DNA of 64,000 nucleotides, taken from Streptococcus equinus. Lineage in GTDB: Bacteria; Bacillota; Bacilli; Lactobacillales; Streptococcaceae. Below, piece by piece: positions 46,592 to 56,366 of the stretch. The notes beneath the pieces are model-generated. The model saw only the letters and a list, made by a program, of their open reading frames with translations. It made no database searches and was not told the DNA's origin. The stretch covers positions 62,001 through 126,000 of the forward strand of contig NZ_FNKE01000002.1 of the NCBI RefSeq assembly GCF_900101445.1. Reading direction: 5' to 3'. The translations under genes and the position numbers were made by a program. Every line of letters starts with the position of its first letter. Position 1 is the stretch's first letter.

Positions 46592-47305
46592 ATGGAAAAA
46601 TATAACCTTATTGCAAATGATGTGCGTAAGAAAATTTTAGAAGGTGTTTATCAACCGAATGAACAGCTGCCTTTTGAAAAAGATTTTTGTCGCACGTACA
46701 AGGTTAGTAAGATGACGGTCAAAAAAGCCTTAGATATTCTCGTTACAGAAGGTTTGATTTACAAACGTCGTGGAGCAGGGACTTTTGTCATGGACCTGTC
46801 AGTTGAAAAAATGGAGAAAATGTTGATGGATATCCAAATGATGGGGACAACAGCATTTTATCCAGATAAAAAAATTACAAGTCGCGTGATTGATTTTACG
46901 GTTGTGAAAGCAGACGCGGAAATTGCAGAAAAACTAAAAATTAAGGAAACAAGCTTTGTTTATAAAATTCATCGTGTCCGCTTAGTTGATGATAAACCAA
47001 CGGTTATCGAAGAAACTTATATGCCAATCGATTTGATTACAGGTTTGAAAATTGAGCATGTGGAAAATTCGATTTACGATTACATTGAAAATGACCTTGG
47101 TTTAAAAATTCAATCAGGCCACCGTACTATTACTGTTCGTCGTGCGACGGATGAGGAAGCTGATTACTTGTCACTTGAAAAAGGTGACCCAGTAGCAGTA
47201 GCTGTTCAAACGGGGTATTTAACAAATGGTGCTGCGTTTGAATACTCAATTAGTACACATCGTTATGATGAATTTTCATTGGAGATTGTTTTAACACACC
47301 ACTAG
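46592..47305 (+). CDS. GntR/HutC-family regulator near the mannanase
   Basis: A 237-residue regulator: winged helix at residues 1-70 (LIANDVRKKILEGVYQPNEQLP, VSKMTVKKALDILVTEGLIYKRRGAGTFV) and a UTRA effector domain from about 90 (SRVIDFTVVKADAEIAEKLKI). AGAGGAGAAGC precedes the ATG. It is divergent from the mannanase gene and followed by the ROK kinase gene, so it probably controls both by binding the 26-bp palindrome. Effector unknown; a phosphorylated sugar is typical for the domain. Confidence 0.88.
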   Translation: MEKYNLIANDVRKKILEGVYQPNEQLPFEKDFCRTYKVSKMTVKKALDILVTEGLIYKRRGAGTFVMDLSVEKMEKMLMDIQMMGTTAFYPDKKITSRVIDFTVVKADAEIAEKLKIKETSFVYKIHRVRLVDDKPTVIEETYMPIDLITGLKIEHVENSIYDYIENDLGLKIQSGHRTITVRRATDEEADYLSLEKGDPVAVAVQTGYLTNGAAFEYSISTHRYDEFSLEIVLTHH

Positions 47306-47339
47306 CGGTGATTTTTGCTAGGTAGAAATGGAGAAGAAA

Positions 47340-48203
47340 ATGAATTTAGTCGTGTTTGATATTGGTGGAACTTCTGTGAAATATGGTCGCTACCAAGACA
47401 GTGCCATTGATAAAAAAGGTTCCTTTCCAACTCCCAAAACATGGGAAGAAATGAAAGAAAACTTGCATCGTGTCTTCACAGAATTAGCGGATGCTGATAC
47501 CAAAGGAGTTGCTATCTCTAGCCCTGGTGCTGTGGATACTGAAGAAGGTGTGATTAAAGGCTTTAGTGCTATCCCATACATTCATCATTTCAAGATTATT
47601 GATGAATTGGAAGCAATGTTTGGCCTACCTGTGACCATCGAAAATGATGCTAACTGTGCTGGCCTTGCTGAAAGTCAATTTGGCATCGGAAAAGACAGTA
47701 AAAAATCAATTTACTTCATCCTTGGAACAGGTATCGGTGGTGCGGTTTGCCTTGATGGTAAATTGTACAAAGGAAGTAGCCTTTACGGTGGTGAATTTGG
47801 TTTCATGATTATCAAAGACGGCATTACGCTTAGTAACCTAGCTAGTCCTGTTGCTGTGGCTAAAAAATACGCTAAGGAACATGGCTTGACTGATTTTACT
47901 GGCAAAGATTTATTTGATTTGGCAGATGCTGGCAATAGCGATGCGAAGGCTGCCTTGTCAGAAATGTATGATGTCATTGCTATCGGTATTTTCAACTGCC
48001 TTGTCAGCATTAATCCTGATTTGGTTGGTATTGGTGGCGGTATTTCTGCGCGTGAAGATTTGGTGCCAGAACTTGAAAAACGTCTGCAAAAATTGGTTGA
48101 AAAAACTGATGCTCACGGATTAGAATACCAAGTAAAAACTTGCCAATTCCGAAACGATGCCAATCTTTTAGGAGCCGTTTCTAATTTCTTAAATAGCAAA
48201 TAA
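47340..48203 (+). CDS. ROK-family sugar kinase without the usual zinc motif
   Basis: A 287-residue kinase or kinase-like protein. The N-terminal phosphate loop is VVFDIGGTSVKYG and IENDANCAGLAE and LGTGIGGAVCLDGKLYKG follow as in ROK proteins. The CxCGxxGCxE zinc signature found in many ROK enzymes is absent; the equivalent region reads GGEFGFMIIKDG. Start taken at ATG 47340 with GGAG six bases upstream, although ATG 47328 is possible. No DNA-binding domain is attached, so it is a kinase type. Adjacent GntR and mannanase genes suggest mannose or manno-oligosaccharide handling; glucose or beta-glucoside kinase is equally possible. Confidence 0.82.
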   Translation: MNLVVFDIGGTSVKYGRYQDSAIDKKGSFPTPKTWEEMKENLHRVFTELADADTKGVAISSPGAVDTEEGVIKGFSAIPYIHHFKIIDELEAMFGLPVTIENDANCAGLAESQFGIGKDSKKSIYFILGTGIGGAVCLDGKLYKGSSLYGGEFGFMIIKDGITLSNLASPVAVAKKYAKEHGLTDFTGKDLFDLADAGNSDAKAALSEMYDVIAIGIFNCLVSINPDLVGIGGGISAREDLVPELEKRLQKLVEKTDAHGLEYQVKTCQFRNDANLLGAVSNFLNSK

Positions 48204-48210
48204 CAGTTTA

Positions 48211-48240
48211 AGGCTTGATGAATTTTCAAGCCTCTTTTTT
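48211..48240 (+). terminator. Terminator of GntR-ROK
   Basis: AGGCTTGA (48211-48218) pairs with TCAAGCCT (48226-48233), then TTTTTT after a C. Confidence 0.88.
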
Positions 48241-48344
48241 ATTTAGTAAACAAAGTCTTTAAAATGGATAAGGCATTGGTATTTTGGGGCGTTTAGTGTT
48301 AAAATAATATACAATATAAATCTGTATGCAAAGAAGAGGTCCTT

Positions 48345-50567
48345 ATGGCAAAAATTGTGAATTTGACGGGTGAAGAGGTCGTTGCCCTAACGGCCCAATA
48401 TATGAGCGAATCTGATGTAGCGATTGTTCAAAAAGCATTAGATTACGCGACAAAAGCACATATCTCACAAGTTAGGCAATCAGGCGAGCCTTACATCATC
48501 CATCCTATCCAAGTTGCAGGTATTTTAGCAGATCTTCATCTTGATGTGGTGACAGTGGCTTGTGGTTTTTTGCATGACGTTGTTGAAGATACTGAGATTA
48601 CTTTAGATGAAATCGAAGCCGAATTTGGTAAAGATGTGCGTATCATCGTGGATGGTGTGACAAAACTTGGTAAAGTTGAGTACAAATCACACGAAGAGCA
48701 ATTGGCTGAAAATCACCGTAAGATGCTTATGGCCATGTCTAAAGATATCCGTGTCATTTTGGTAAAACTTGCTGACCGTCTTCACAATATGCGCACTTTG
48801 AAGCATCTTCGTAAGGACAAACAAGCGCGTATTTCACGTGAAACCATGGAAATCTATGCTCCCCTTGCTCATCGTTTGGGGATTAGCCGCATCAAGTGGG
48901 AATTGGAAGATTTGTCATTCCGTTACCTCAATGAAATTGAGTTCTACAAGATTTCTCACATGATGAATGAAAAACGTCGTGAACGTGAAGCCTTGGTTGA
49001 TGAAATCGTCAAGAAAATCAAAGACTACACTGAAGAACAAGGGCTTTACGGTGACGTTTACGGTCGTCCAAAACACATTTATTCTATTTATCGCAAAATG
49101 CGTGATAAAAAGAAACGTTTCGACCAAATCTATGATTTGATTGCCATTCGTTGTATCATGGAAACACCTAGCGATGTTTACGCTATGGTTGGTTACATTC
49201 ATGAATTGTGGCGTCCAATGCCAGGGCGTTTCAAAGATTATATTGCTGCGCCTAAAGCCAATGGTTACCAATCTATTCACACGACTGTTTACGGACCAAA
49301 AGGACCAATCGAAATTCAAATCCGTACCAAAGAAATGCACCAAGTCGCTGAATACGGGGTTGCTGCTCACTGGGCTTACAAAAAAGGGATTAAAGGCAAG
49401 GTTGATAGCCAGGAACAAGCTGTCGGTATGAGTTGGATTAAAGAGTTGGTTGAATTGCAAGATGCCTCAAACGGTGATGCGGTAGACTTTGTCGATTCAG
49501 TTAAACAAGATATTTTCTCAGAACGTATCTATGTCTTCACCCCAACAGGTGCCGTTCAAGAATTGCCAAAAGACTCTGGGCCAATTGATTTTGCTTACGC
49601 CATTCACACACAAGTTGGTGAAAAGGCTGTTGGTGCTAAGGTTAATGGTCGTATGGTACCACTAACTGCCAAACTTAAAACAGGTGATGTGGTTGAAATT
49701 GTAACCAATCCAAATTCATTTGGACCAAGCCGCGACTGGATTAAAATTGTTAAGACAAACAAAGCCCGTAACCGCATCCGCCAATTCTTGAAAAATCAAG
49801 ATAAGGAATTGTCAGTCAACAAGGGTCGTGAGCTTTTGGTGGATTATTTCCAAGACCAAGGCTATGTGGCTAACAAATACTTGGATAAAAAACACCTTGA
49901 AGCCATTTTGCCACGTTTCAGTGTTCGTAGCGAAGAAGCTCTTTATGCGGCTGTTGGTTTCGGTGAAATTAGTGCGGCAGCAGTTTTCAATCGTTTAACA
50001 GAAAAAGAACGTCGCGAAGAAGAACGCGCCAAAGCGAAAGCAGAAGCAGATGAACTCATGAATGGTGGCGAAATCAAGACAGAAAATAAAGAAGTCTTGA
50101 AAGTCCGCAGCGAAAATGGCGTTATCATCCAAGGTGCTTCAGGTCTTTTGATGCGTATCGCCAAATGTTGTAACCCAGTGCCAGGTGACCCAATCGAAGG
50201 TTATATCACCAAAGGTCGTGGGGTGGCTATTCACCGTGCGGACTGTCACAATATCAAGAGCCAAGAAGGCTATGAACAACGTCTGATCGAGGTCGAATGG
50301 GACGACGCTACTAGCGCTAATAATGATTACATCGCTGAAATTGATATTTATGGTCTTAACCGTTCAGGGCTTCTAAATGATGTTCTTCAAGTCCTTTCAA
50401 ACGTTACTAAGAACATTTCAACCGTCAATGCCCAACCAAGTAAGGATATGAAATTTGCGAATATTCACGTTAGCTTCACAATTCCAAACTTGACGGAATT
50501 GACTGCTGTTGTCGATAAAATTAAAATCATTCCAGACGTTTATTCTGTCAAACGTACAAATGGATAA
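48345..50567 (+). CDS. relA: Bifunctional (p)ppGpp synthetase/hydrolase (RSH)
   Basis: A 740-residue stringent-response enzyme. The HD hydrolase domain contains HDVVEDTEIT (His77, Asp78), followed by the synthetase domain (YDLIAIRCIMETPSDVYAMVGYIHELW, PKANGYQSIHTTVYGP), a TGS domain from about residue 390 (RIYVFTPTGAVQELPKDS), a helical/zinc-finger region (AKCCNPVPGDPIEGYITKGRGVAIHRADC) and a C-terminal ACT domain. Both active sites look intact, so this is the long Rel/Spo type. GAGGT precedes the ATG. The pairing with dtd downstream is the usual Firmicute gene order. Confidence 0.96.
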   Translation: MAKIVNLTGEEVVALTAQYMSESDVAIVQKALDYATKAHISQVRQSGEPYIIHPIQVAGILADLHLDVVTVACGFLHDVVEDTEITLDEIEAEFGKDVRIIVDGVTKLGKVEYKSHEEQLAENHRKMLMAMSKDIRVILVKLADRLHNMRTLKHLRKDKQARISRETMEIYAPLAHRLGISRIKWELEDLSFRYLNEIEFYKISHMMNEKRREREALVDEIVKKIKDYTEEQGLYGDVYGRPKHIYSIYRKMRDKKKRFDQIYDLIAIRCIMETPSDVYAMVGYIHELWRPMPGRFKDYIAAPKANGYQSIHTTVYGPKGPIEIQIRTKEMHQVAEYGVAAHWAYKKGIKGKVDSQEQAVGMSWIKELVELQDASNGDAVDFVDSVKQDIFSERIYVFTPTGAVQELPKDSGPIDFAYAIHTQVGEKAVGAKVNGRMVPLTAKLKTGDVVEIVTNPNSFGPSRDWIKIVKTNKARNRIRQFLKNQDKELSVNKGRELLVDYFQDQGYVANKYLDKKHLEAILPRFSVRSEEALYAAVGFGEISAAAVFNRLTEKERREEERAKAKAEADELMNGGEIKTENKEVLKVRSENGVIIQGASGLLMRIAKCCNPVPGDPIEGYITKGRGVAIHRADCHNIKSQEGYEQRLIEVEWDDATSANNDYIAEIDIYGLNRSGLLNDVLQVLSNVTKNISTVNAQPSKDMKFANIHVSFTIPNLTELTAVVDKIKIIPDVYSVKRTNG

Positions 50568-50571
50568 CTAA

Positions 50572-50601
50572 AATGAGCTGTATAATCAGCTCATTTTTTT
50601 G
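50572..50601 (+). terminator. Terminator after relA
   Basis: AATGAGCTG (50572-50580) pairs with CAGCTCATT (50587-50595), then TTTTTT. Confidence 0.9.
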
Positions 50602-50695
50602 TTTGAAAGAGTATGTGGTAAGTGCTTTTTTTATTTTTCTGAAAATGTTAAAATGGCAGTAATGAAAGCGAATTTATTTTCAGAAAGGAATAGAT

Positions 50696-51139
50696 ATGAA
50701 AGTAGTCATTCAACGTGTTAAAGAGGCACAAGTTGTAATTGATGATGAACTGGTTGGAGATATCAATCAAGGTTTATTGTTGTTAGTTGGAGTAGGACCA
50801 GATGATGAGCAAGAAGATCTTGATTACGCTGTTCGTAAAATCACTAATATGCGCATCTTTTCAGATGACATGGGCAAGATGAATTTATCTGTCCAAGATA
50901 TTAAAGGAAGTATCTTATCAGTGTCTCAATTTACTTTGTTTGCGGATACCAAAAAAGGCAATCGTCCAGCATTTACAGGTGCCGCAAAACCTGATAAAGC
51001 TGAAAAAATGTACCTTGACTTTAATGAAGCACTTGCTCAATTCGTTCCTGTTGAAACAGGTGTTTTTGGTGCAGACATGCAAGTTAGCCTAGTCAATGAC
51101 GGTCCTGTTACCATTATTTTGGATACAAAATCACGTTAA
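50696..51139 (+). CDS. dtd: D-aminoacyl-tRNA deacylase
   Basis: A 147-residue proofreading enzyme that releases D-amino acids (or glycine) from mischarged tRNA. The [23 protein letters not shown] block contains the SQFTL motif and the C-terminal [12 protein letters not shown] the NxGPxT motif; both cross-subunit motifs are intact. AAAGGAATAG precedes the ATG. A terminator separates it from relA, and the regulator gene follows after 29 bases. Confidence 0.95.
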   Translation: MKVVIQRVKEAQVVIDDELVGDINQGLLLLVGVGPDDEQEDLDYAVRKITNMRIFSDDMGKMNLSVQDIKGSILSVSQFTLFADTKKGNRPAFTGAAKPDKAEKMYLDFNEALAQFVPVETGVFGADMQVSLVNDGPVTIILDTKSR

Positions 51140-51168
51140 GTTTAGTTAAGAATGGACGGAGGTGGAAG

Positions 51169-52017
51169 ATGTCATTAGAGCGATTGTTTCCAGAAGCTGT
51201 TGAAGCTGGCAAGGTTGAGCATGCAGAAGATTGGGTAGCTGTTGAGGAAAATGGGCAAACGTATTACCTTCCTCTAGCAAATCTGAGTGAGCGTGAAAAA
51301 GCATTACTGGCTTTGCAAAATGACGGTATTTTAGAAGACAAGGTGACTGAGAATCCTTGGTACCGTTATTTGATTCAAGATGATTTGAGTGTGGCAAAAG
51401 ATTATAAAGCCTTGCAAATCATTTACATCGATCACAAGGAAGCCTTGCCAGAAGAACTGTGTGATTTTTTTGTGACCTTGTTACCTAACTTGCTTGCGAC
51501 GGTGGTCATTTCAAAGACTAGAACATTACTCATTCTTGATCAAGAAGAGATGATTGAAGCAGAAGATTTAATCGATGATGTGCTGCCGACTTTGGAAAGT
51601 GACTTTGGTATCAAGTTAACCATTTTCTTTGGCAATGTCTGGTGTAAATTTCAAGCAGATGATTTGCCAGCTTTTTACCGTGAAGAAAGTCGCTTGTTTG
51701 CCAATATGAGACATTTTCGTGGTAATGAACGAACAGTCAGTTTTTCACAAATGTTGCTGCTAGCTTATGCGCACCAGCTTGATTTGCCAGCTATTAAACA
51801 TAAAATGTTGCAAGCTATTGATGATAGTAAAGACATCAGACCGATTATCATGACCATGTGGCAAGAGCAGGGCAATCTTGCTAAAACAGCACAGAGTCTC
51901 TATATTCACCGTAATTCTTTGCATTATAAAATCGAGAAATTTCGCCTCCTGTCAGGTTTGAATTTGAAAAATCTTAATGATTTGGCATTTTCATACCTCT
52001 TAATTATGGAAAATTAG
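51169..52017 (+). CDS. PucR-type helix-turn-helix regulator upstream of msmK
   Basis: A 282-residue protein whose last 60 residues form a PucR/CdaR-like helix-turn-helix (GNLAKTAQSLYIHRNSLHYKIEKFRLLSGL). The preceding ~220 residues are a sensor-like region without a motif I can name. GGAGGTGG lies before the ATG. It is 100 bases upstream of msmK and shares its strand, so regulation of msmK is the simplest hypothesis. PucR-type activators usually sense metabolites through divergent N-terminal domains. Ligand unknown. Confidence 0.8.
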   Translation: MSLERLFPEAVEAGKVEHAEDWVAVEENGQTYYLPLANLSEREKALLALQNDGILEDKVTENPWYRYLIQDDLSVAKDYKALQIIYIDHKEALPEELCDFFVTLLPNLLATVVISKTRTLLILDQEEMIEAEDLIDDVLPTLESDFGIKLTIFFGNVWCKFQADDLPAFYREESRLFANMRHFRGNERTVSFSQMLLLAYAHQLDLPAIKHKMLQAIDDSKDIRPIIMTMWQEQGNLAKTAQSLYIHRNSLHYKIEKFRLLSGLNLKNLNDLAFSYLLIMEN

Positions 52018-52064
52018 TTTTTGGGCACATTGCACAAAAAATCTTGTGACTCCTGTCTATATCA

Positions 52065-52088
52065 TGTAAGCGTTATCTTTGCTATAAT
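52065..52088 (+). promoter_or_regulatory. Candidate cre and -10 of msmK
   Basis: TGTAAGCGTTATCT (52065-52078) differs from the cre consensus at the last base. TATAAT (52083-52088) follows. No convincing -35 is seen, so an activator may be needed, which fits the PucR-type gene upstream. Confidence 0.5.
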
Positions 52089-52117
52089 AAAGCCACATAG
52101 ATCAAAGGAGTTAAAAA

Positions 52118-53251
52118 ATGGTAGAACTTAATCTTAATCATATTTACAAAAAATACCCAAATGCAAGCCACTATGCTGTTGAAGATTTCGATCTTGACAT
52201 TAAAGATAAAGAATTTATCGTTTTCGTAGGACCTTCAGGTTGTGGTAAATCAACAACTCTTCGTATGGTTGCTGGTCTTGAAGATATCACAGAAGGTGAA
52301 CTTAAAATTGACGGCGAAGTCGTTAATGATAAAGCACCAAAAGACCGTGATATTGCCATGGTTTTCCAAAACTACGCTCTTTACCCACACATGACTGTTT
52401 ACGATAACATGGCATTTGGGCTAAAACTTAGAAAATATAAAAAAGACGAAATTGACAAACGTGTTCGCGAAGCCGCACAAATTCTTGGCTTGACAGAATT
52501 CCTTGAACGCAAACCTGCTGACCTTTCAGGTGGTCAACGTCAACGTGTTGCTATGGGGCGTGCTATCGTGCGTGATGCCAAAGTATTCTTGATGGACGAA
52601 CCTTTGTCAAACTTGGATGCCAAACTTCGTGTGTCAATGCGTGCTGAGATTGCTAAGATTCACCGTCGTATCGGTTCAACAACAATCTACGTTACTCACG
52701 ACCAAACAGAAGCCATGACACTTGCTGACCGTATTGTTATCATGAGTTCTACTAAAAACCCTGACGGTTCAGGAACAATCGGTCGCGTTGAACAAATTGG
52801 TACACCACAAGAACTTTACAACCGTCCAGCTAACAAATTCGTTGCTGGTTTCATCGGAAGTCCAGCCATGAACTTCTTTGAAGGAACAGTTAAAGACAAT
52901 ACTTTGGTTAGTGACTCAGGTTTCACAATTACTTTGCCAGAAGGTCAAAAGAAATTGCTTGAAACAAAAGGTTACAATGGTAAAAAAGTTATCTTCGGTA
53001 TTCGTCCAGAAGATATCTCAAACAACCCACTAGCTCGTGAAACATACCCAGGAGCAACTCTTGAAGCTGAAGTTACTGTTTCTGAATTACTCGGTGCTGA
53101 AACAATGCTTTACGTTAAAGTAGGTAACACTGAACTTGTTGCTCGTGCGGATGCGCGTGATGTTTACCAACCAGGTTCAAAAGTGGAATTGACATTGAAT
53201 GTTGCCAAAGGTCACTTCTTTGACCCAGAAACGGAGGCAGCTATTCGCTAA
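52118..53251 (+). CDS. msmK: Multi-system sugar ABC transporter ATPase
   Basis: A 377-residue MalK/MsmK-type ATPase. Walker A is GPSGCGKST (38-46), the signature LSGGQRQR near 137, Walker B VFLMDEPLSNLDA near 155, and the switch histidine is in VTHDQTEAM. The C-terminal ~130 residues form the OB/TOBE regulatory domain. In streptococci this ATPase is known to energise several sugar importers encoded elsewhere. It is the only such ATPase in the window and stands alone, so it is the natural partner of the permeases at 8151-9899. Confidence 0.94.
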   Translation: MVELNLNHIYKKYPNASHYAVEDFDLDIKDKEFIVFVGPSGCGKSTTLRMVAGLEDITEGELKIDGEVVNDKAPKDRDIAMVFQNYALYPHMTVYDNMAFGLKLRKYKKDEIDKRVREAAQILGLTEFLERKPADLSGGQRQRVAMGRAIVRDAKVFLMDEPLSNLDAKLRVSMRAEIAKIHRRIGSTTIYVTHDQTEAMTLADRIVIMSSTKNPDGSGTIGRVEQIGTPQELYNRPANKFVAGFIGSPAMNFFEGTVKDNTLVSDSGFTITLPEGQKKLLETKGYNGKKVIFGIRPEDISNNPLARETYPGATLEAEVTVSELLGAETMLYVKVGNTELVARADARDVYQPGSKVELTLNVAKGHFFDPETEAAIR

Positions 53252-53289
53252 TTTAACGCTATCCAAAACAGAACTCTTCTAGAATACAA

Positions 53290-53330
53290 CCCAAAAAGCC
53301 TTACGTCTAACGACGTAGGGCTTTTTTGGG
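53290..53330 (+). terminator. Terminator of msmK
   Basis: CCCAAAAAGCC and GGCTTTTTTGGG enclose TACGT/ACGTA in a long hairpin (53290-53330) ending in T residues. Confidence 0.9.
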
Positions 53331-53345
53331 TTTTCATCATAAAAT

Positions 53346-53378
53346 AAAGTTACTTACCAGATGATAAGTAACTTTTTC
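53346..53378. terminator. Terminator of lacR
   Basis: AAAGTTACTTA (53346-53356) pairs perfectly with TAAGTAACTTT (53365-53375). T residues occur on both strands, so it can stop lacR transcription from the right. Confidence 0.85.
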
Positions 53379-53389
53379 ATTGTCTAAAT

Positions 53390-54160
53390 TTATTCGTCGG
53401 CAACCATAATATCAGTTAATTGACCAAATTTTTCTTTGGCATCTTCAGAAATACCTGAATCAGTGACCAGGTGATCGATTTTGCTGACATTGTAGAAATC
53501 ATAAAAATCGTATTTATCGAATTTTTCATGATCGACGAGAAGGAATTTTTCAAAGGCATTATCAAGGGCAATGCGTTGAATTTCTCCTTCGCTTTCGCTG
53601 TAAGTAGCTACAGAATCCCCAAAGACACCGTTAGCACTAACAAAGGCTTTTGAGAACTTGAGATTTTGCAAGTAGTTAGCAGTCAGTGAGCCAACAAAGG
53701 CACCTGTGATATCACGGTATTCACCGCCGGTTAAGATTAAATCGGTGCTTTTATTTTGATTTAAAATGGTGAATACTGGCAAACTATTTGTCACGACACG
53801 GATGTTTTTGGCAACAAGTTCGTGAGCAAAATGTTCCAGCGTTGTTCCGGGACCGATAAAGACTGTTTCGCCTTCTTGAATGAGTGTGCTGGCGAACTTA
53901 GCAATGGCACGCTTTTCTTCGATTTGTAGTTCTTGTTTTTCAGTGTTTGATTTTTCGTATTTTGGTTTTACTTTTGGTGTATCAATACTTTGTGCGCCAC
54001 CATGGATACGAATCAATAAGCCTTCTTTGTCTAGCTCGTCAAGGTCACGACGAACTGTCATGTCAGAAACACCAAGTTCTTTAATGATGTCATTTACTGT
54101 AATAACACCTTTGACGTTGATTTTTTCAAGAATCCACTGGAGGCGTTCTTTTTTCAGCAT
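53390..54160 (-). CDS. lacR: Lactose operon repressor, DeoR family
   Basis: A 256-residue repressor. The N-terminal DeoR helix-turn-helix is KERLQWILEKINVKGVITVNDIIKELGVSDMTVRRDLDELDKEGLL followed by IRIHGGAQ; the C-terminal domain (GETVFIGPGTTLEHFAHEL) is the sugar-phosphate isomerase-like sensor that binds tagatose 6-phosphate in LacR. AAAGGAG precedes the ATG. It is divergent from lacABCD, as in other streptococci. Two TGTTT-rich palindromic sites near the lacA and lacT promoters are plausible targets. Confidence 0.92.
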   Translation of the reverse strand: MLKKERLQWILEKINVKGVITVNDIIKELGVSDMTVRRDLDELDKEGLLIRIHGGAQSIDTPKVKPKYEKSNTEKQELQIEEKRAIAKFASTLIQEGETVFIGPGTTLEHFAHELVAKNIRVVTNSLPVFTILNQNKSTDLILTGGEYRDITGAFVGSLTANYLQNLKFSKAFVSANGVFGDSVATYSESEGEIQRIALDNAFEKFLLVDHEKFDKYDFYDFYNVSKIDHLVTDSGISEDAKEKFGQLTDIMVADE

Positions 54161-54367
54161 GTCAATCTCCTTTCTTTTCTTTATTCCTTGTCACTATCAT
54201 ATCACAAAGAGACTGGTAACTCAACAAATAAGAAAAAAAAGAAACATTTTGAAACAGTTTTGTAACAATCATGAAAAGTACCGAAGTTAAAGCGTTTTTC
54301 GAGAGTTTCTCAAAATGAAACAAACACAAAGCAACAAACATTTTTAAAAAAATATTAAACAAATATG

Positions 54368-54396
54368 TTGACAAATGTTTGTTTTAGAATTATTAT
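54368..54396 (+). promoter_or_regulatory. lacA promoter with LacR operator
   Basis: TTGACA (54368-54373), a 17-base spacer and TATTAT (54391-54396). ACAAATGTTTGT (54371-54382) overlaps the -35 and has the ACAAA/TTTGT arms of a LacR-type operator; further AAACAAA sequences lie upstream. Confidence 0.7.
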
Positions 54397-54459
54397 ATAA
54401 ACATAAAAAAACGTTTTTAAAAAATTATCTAGATAAAAGAAAAATTTTGAGGTGTTAAA

Positions 54460-54885
54460 ATGACAGTTATTCTTGGTTCAGATGCTGCAGGGGAAACTTT
54501 AAAAAATATTGTTAAAGATTACCTGCTTGAAAATGCTTATGACGTCAAAGACGTTACAGATGTCAAAAAAGATTTTGTTGATAATACGCTTGCGGTTGCA
54601 GCAGGAGTTAATGCTTCTGATGATAATCTTGGTATTATGATCGATGCTTATGGTGCTGGAAGTTTTATGACAGCTACAAAAATCAAAGGCATGATTTGTG
54701 CAGAAGTTTCAGATGAACGCTCTGCTTACATGACACGTGCTCACAATAATGCGCGCATGATTACCATGGGTTCAGAAATTGTCGGTGTTGAATTAGCTAA
54801 AAACATTGTTAAAGGATTTTTGGAAGGTCACTATGACGGTGGTCGTCACCAAATCCGTGTCGATATGTTAAATAAAATGTGTTAA
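54460..54885 (+). CDS. lacA: Galactose-6-phosphate isomerase subunit LacA
   Basis: A 141-residue RpiB/LacAB-family subunit that with LacB converts galactose 6-phosphate to tagatose 6-phosphate. [22 protein letters not shown] is the family N-terminus and [21 protein letters not shown] the conserved middle. GAGGTG precedes the ATG. It is the first gene of the tagatose-6-phosphate branch; LacB follows 16 bases on. Confidence 0.96.
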   Translation: MTVILGSDAAGETLKNIVKDYLLENAYDVKDVTDVKKDFVDNTLAVAAGVNASDDNLGIMIDAYGAGSFMTATKIKGMICAEVSDERSAYMTRAHNNARMITMGSEIVGVELAKNIVKGFLEGHYDGGRHQIRVDMLNKMC

Positions 54886-54901
54886 GAGCGAGGGAGATAA
54901 A

Positions 54902-55417
54902 ATGAAAATTGCAATTGGATGTGACCATATCGTAACAACAGAAAAAATGGCAGTGTCAGACTTTTTGAAATCAAAAGGCTATGAGGTTATTGATTGTGGA
55001 ACTTATGACCACACACGTACGCACTACCCAATCTTTGGTAAAAAAGTTGGTGAAGCTGTGACAAGTGGTCAAGCGGATTTAGGTGTTTGTATCTGTGGTA
55101 CAGGTGTTGGGATTAACAACTCTGTCAATAAAGTTCCAGGTATTCGCTCAGCTTTAGTGCGTGATATGACAACCGCTATTTATGCCAAAGAAGAATTGAA
55201 TGCGAATGTCATTGGTTTTGGTGGCAAAATTACTGGTGAATTGTTGATGTGTGATATTATCGAAGCCTTTATCAAGGCTGAGTACAAACCAACCGCAGAA
55301 AATAAAGCTTTAATTGAAAAAATTGCAGCTGTGGAAACAGTTAATGAAGAGCAAAGTTCACCAGATTTCTTTGATGAATTTCTTGAGAAATGGGATCGTG
55401 GCGAATATCACGATTAG
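54902..55417 (+). CDS. lacB: Galactose-6-phosphate isomerase subunit LacB
   Basis: A 171-residue partner of LacA in the heteromeric isomerase. [26 protein letters not shown] and [28 protein letters not shown], including the catalytic cysteine region, are typical. GAGGGAG lies before the ATG. Its end is 11 bases before the lacC ATG. Confidence 0.96.
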   Translation: MKIAIGCDHIVTTEKMAVSDFLKSKGYEVIDCGTYDHTRTHYPIFGKKVGEAVTSGQADLGVCICGTGVGINNSVNKVPGIRSALVRDMTTAIYAKEELNANVIGFGGKITGELLMCDIIEAFIKAEYKPTAENKALIEKIAAVETVNEEQSSPDFFDEFLEKWDRGEYHD

Positions 55418-55428
55418 GAGATAATAAG

Positions 55429-56361
55429 ATGATTCTTACTGTAACGTTGAACCCATCGATTGATATTTCTTATCCGCTGGATGATTTAAAGTTGGATACT
55501 GTGAACCGTGTTGCTGATGCACGAAAAACAGCAGGTGGCAAGGGGCTGAATGTCACTCGAGTATTATCAGAAATTGGCGATCATGTGACAGCAACGGGTT
55601 TTGTTGGTGGAAAGCTAGGAGATTTTTTGACAAGACAATTGGATAAAAGTCAGATTAATCACCGCTTTTTTAAGATTCATGGTGAAACGCGTAATTGCAT
55701 TGCGATTTTACATAACGGATTGCAAACAGAAATTTTAGAAGCTGGTCCCATGATTGACCCAGATGAGGCAGATGGTTTTCTTAATCATTTTCGCTATCTT
55801 TGTCCGTCATATGATGTCATCACGATTTCAGGAAGTCTTCCAGCTGGTCTTGAGGATAATTACTATCAAAAGATGATTAGTCTAGCAAATTCTCAAGGTA
55901 AAAAAGTTGTGCTAGATTGTTCTGGCAAAGCATTAGAAGCTGTTTTAGTTGGCGCTGACAAACCATTTGTTATCAAACCAAATACCGAAGAGTTGTCTCA
56001 ACTTGTTGGAAAAACGGTTACTGATGATGTAGCAGAGCTAAAAACAATCTTGCAAGATGACTTATTTGATGGCATTGATTGGGTGGTTGTGTCACTAGGT
56101 GGCAAAGGAGCTTTTGCAAAACACGACAATCATTTTTACCGCGTCACTATTCCCAAAATCAATGTGGTAAATCCAGTCGGATCAGGGGATTCGACAGTGG
56201 CTGGGATTGCTTCAGCAATTACTCACAGTCTATCAGATAAAGATTTCCTATGCCATGCCAATGTTCTTGGAATGCTAAATGCGCAAGAAAAAATGACTGG
56301 GCATGTCAATATGAAACATTACGAAAACTTATTTAATCAAATTCAGGTAGAAGAGGTATAG
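55429..56361 (+). CDS. lacC: Tagatose-6-phosphate kinase
   Basis: A 310-residue PfkB-family kinase forming tagatose 1,6-bisphosphate. The start is ATG 55429 ([20 protein letters not shown]) after TAGGAG; the frame extends back into lac[12 protein letters not shown] is the substrate-binding motif and [13 protein letters not shown] the C-terminal ATP/anion-hole motif with catalytic Asp. Length is normal. Confidence 0.95.
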   Translation: MILTVTLNPSIDISYPLDDLKLDTVNRVADARKTAGGKGLNVTRVLSEIGDHVTATGFVGGKLGDFLTRQLDKSQINHRFFKIHGETRNCIAILHNGLQTEILEAGPMIDPDEADGFLNHFRYLCPSYDVITISGSLPAGLEDNYYQKMISLANSQGKKVVLDCSGKALEAVLVGADKPFVIKPNTEELSQLVGKTVTDDVAELKTILQDDLFDGIDWVVVSLGGKGAFAKHDNHFYRVTIPKINVVNPVGSGDSTVAGIASAITHSLSDKDFLCHANVLGMLNAQEKMTGHVNMKHYENLFNQIQVEEV

Positions 56362-56366
56362 AAAAA

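Noticed and set aside
48915-49460. 181-codon open frame antisense to relA
   Set aside because: It mirrors the codon bias of a highly conserved gene on the other strand and has no ribosome-binding site or recognisable domain.
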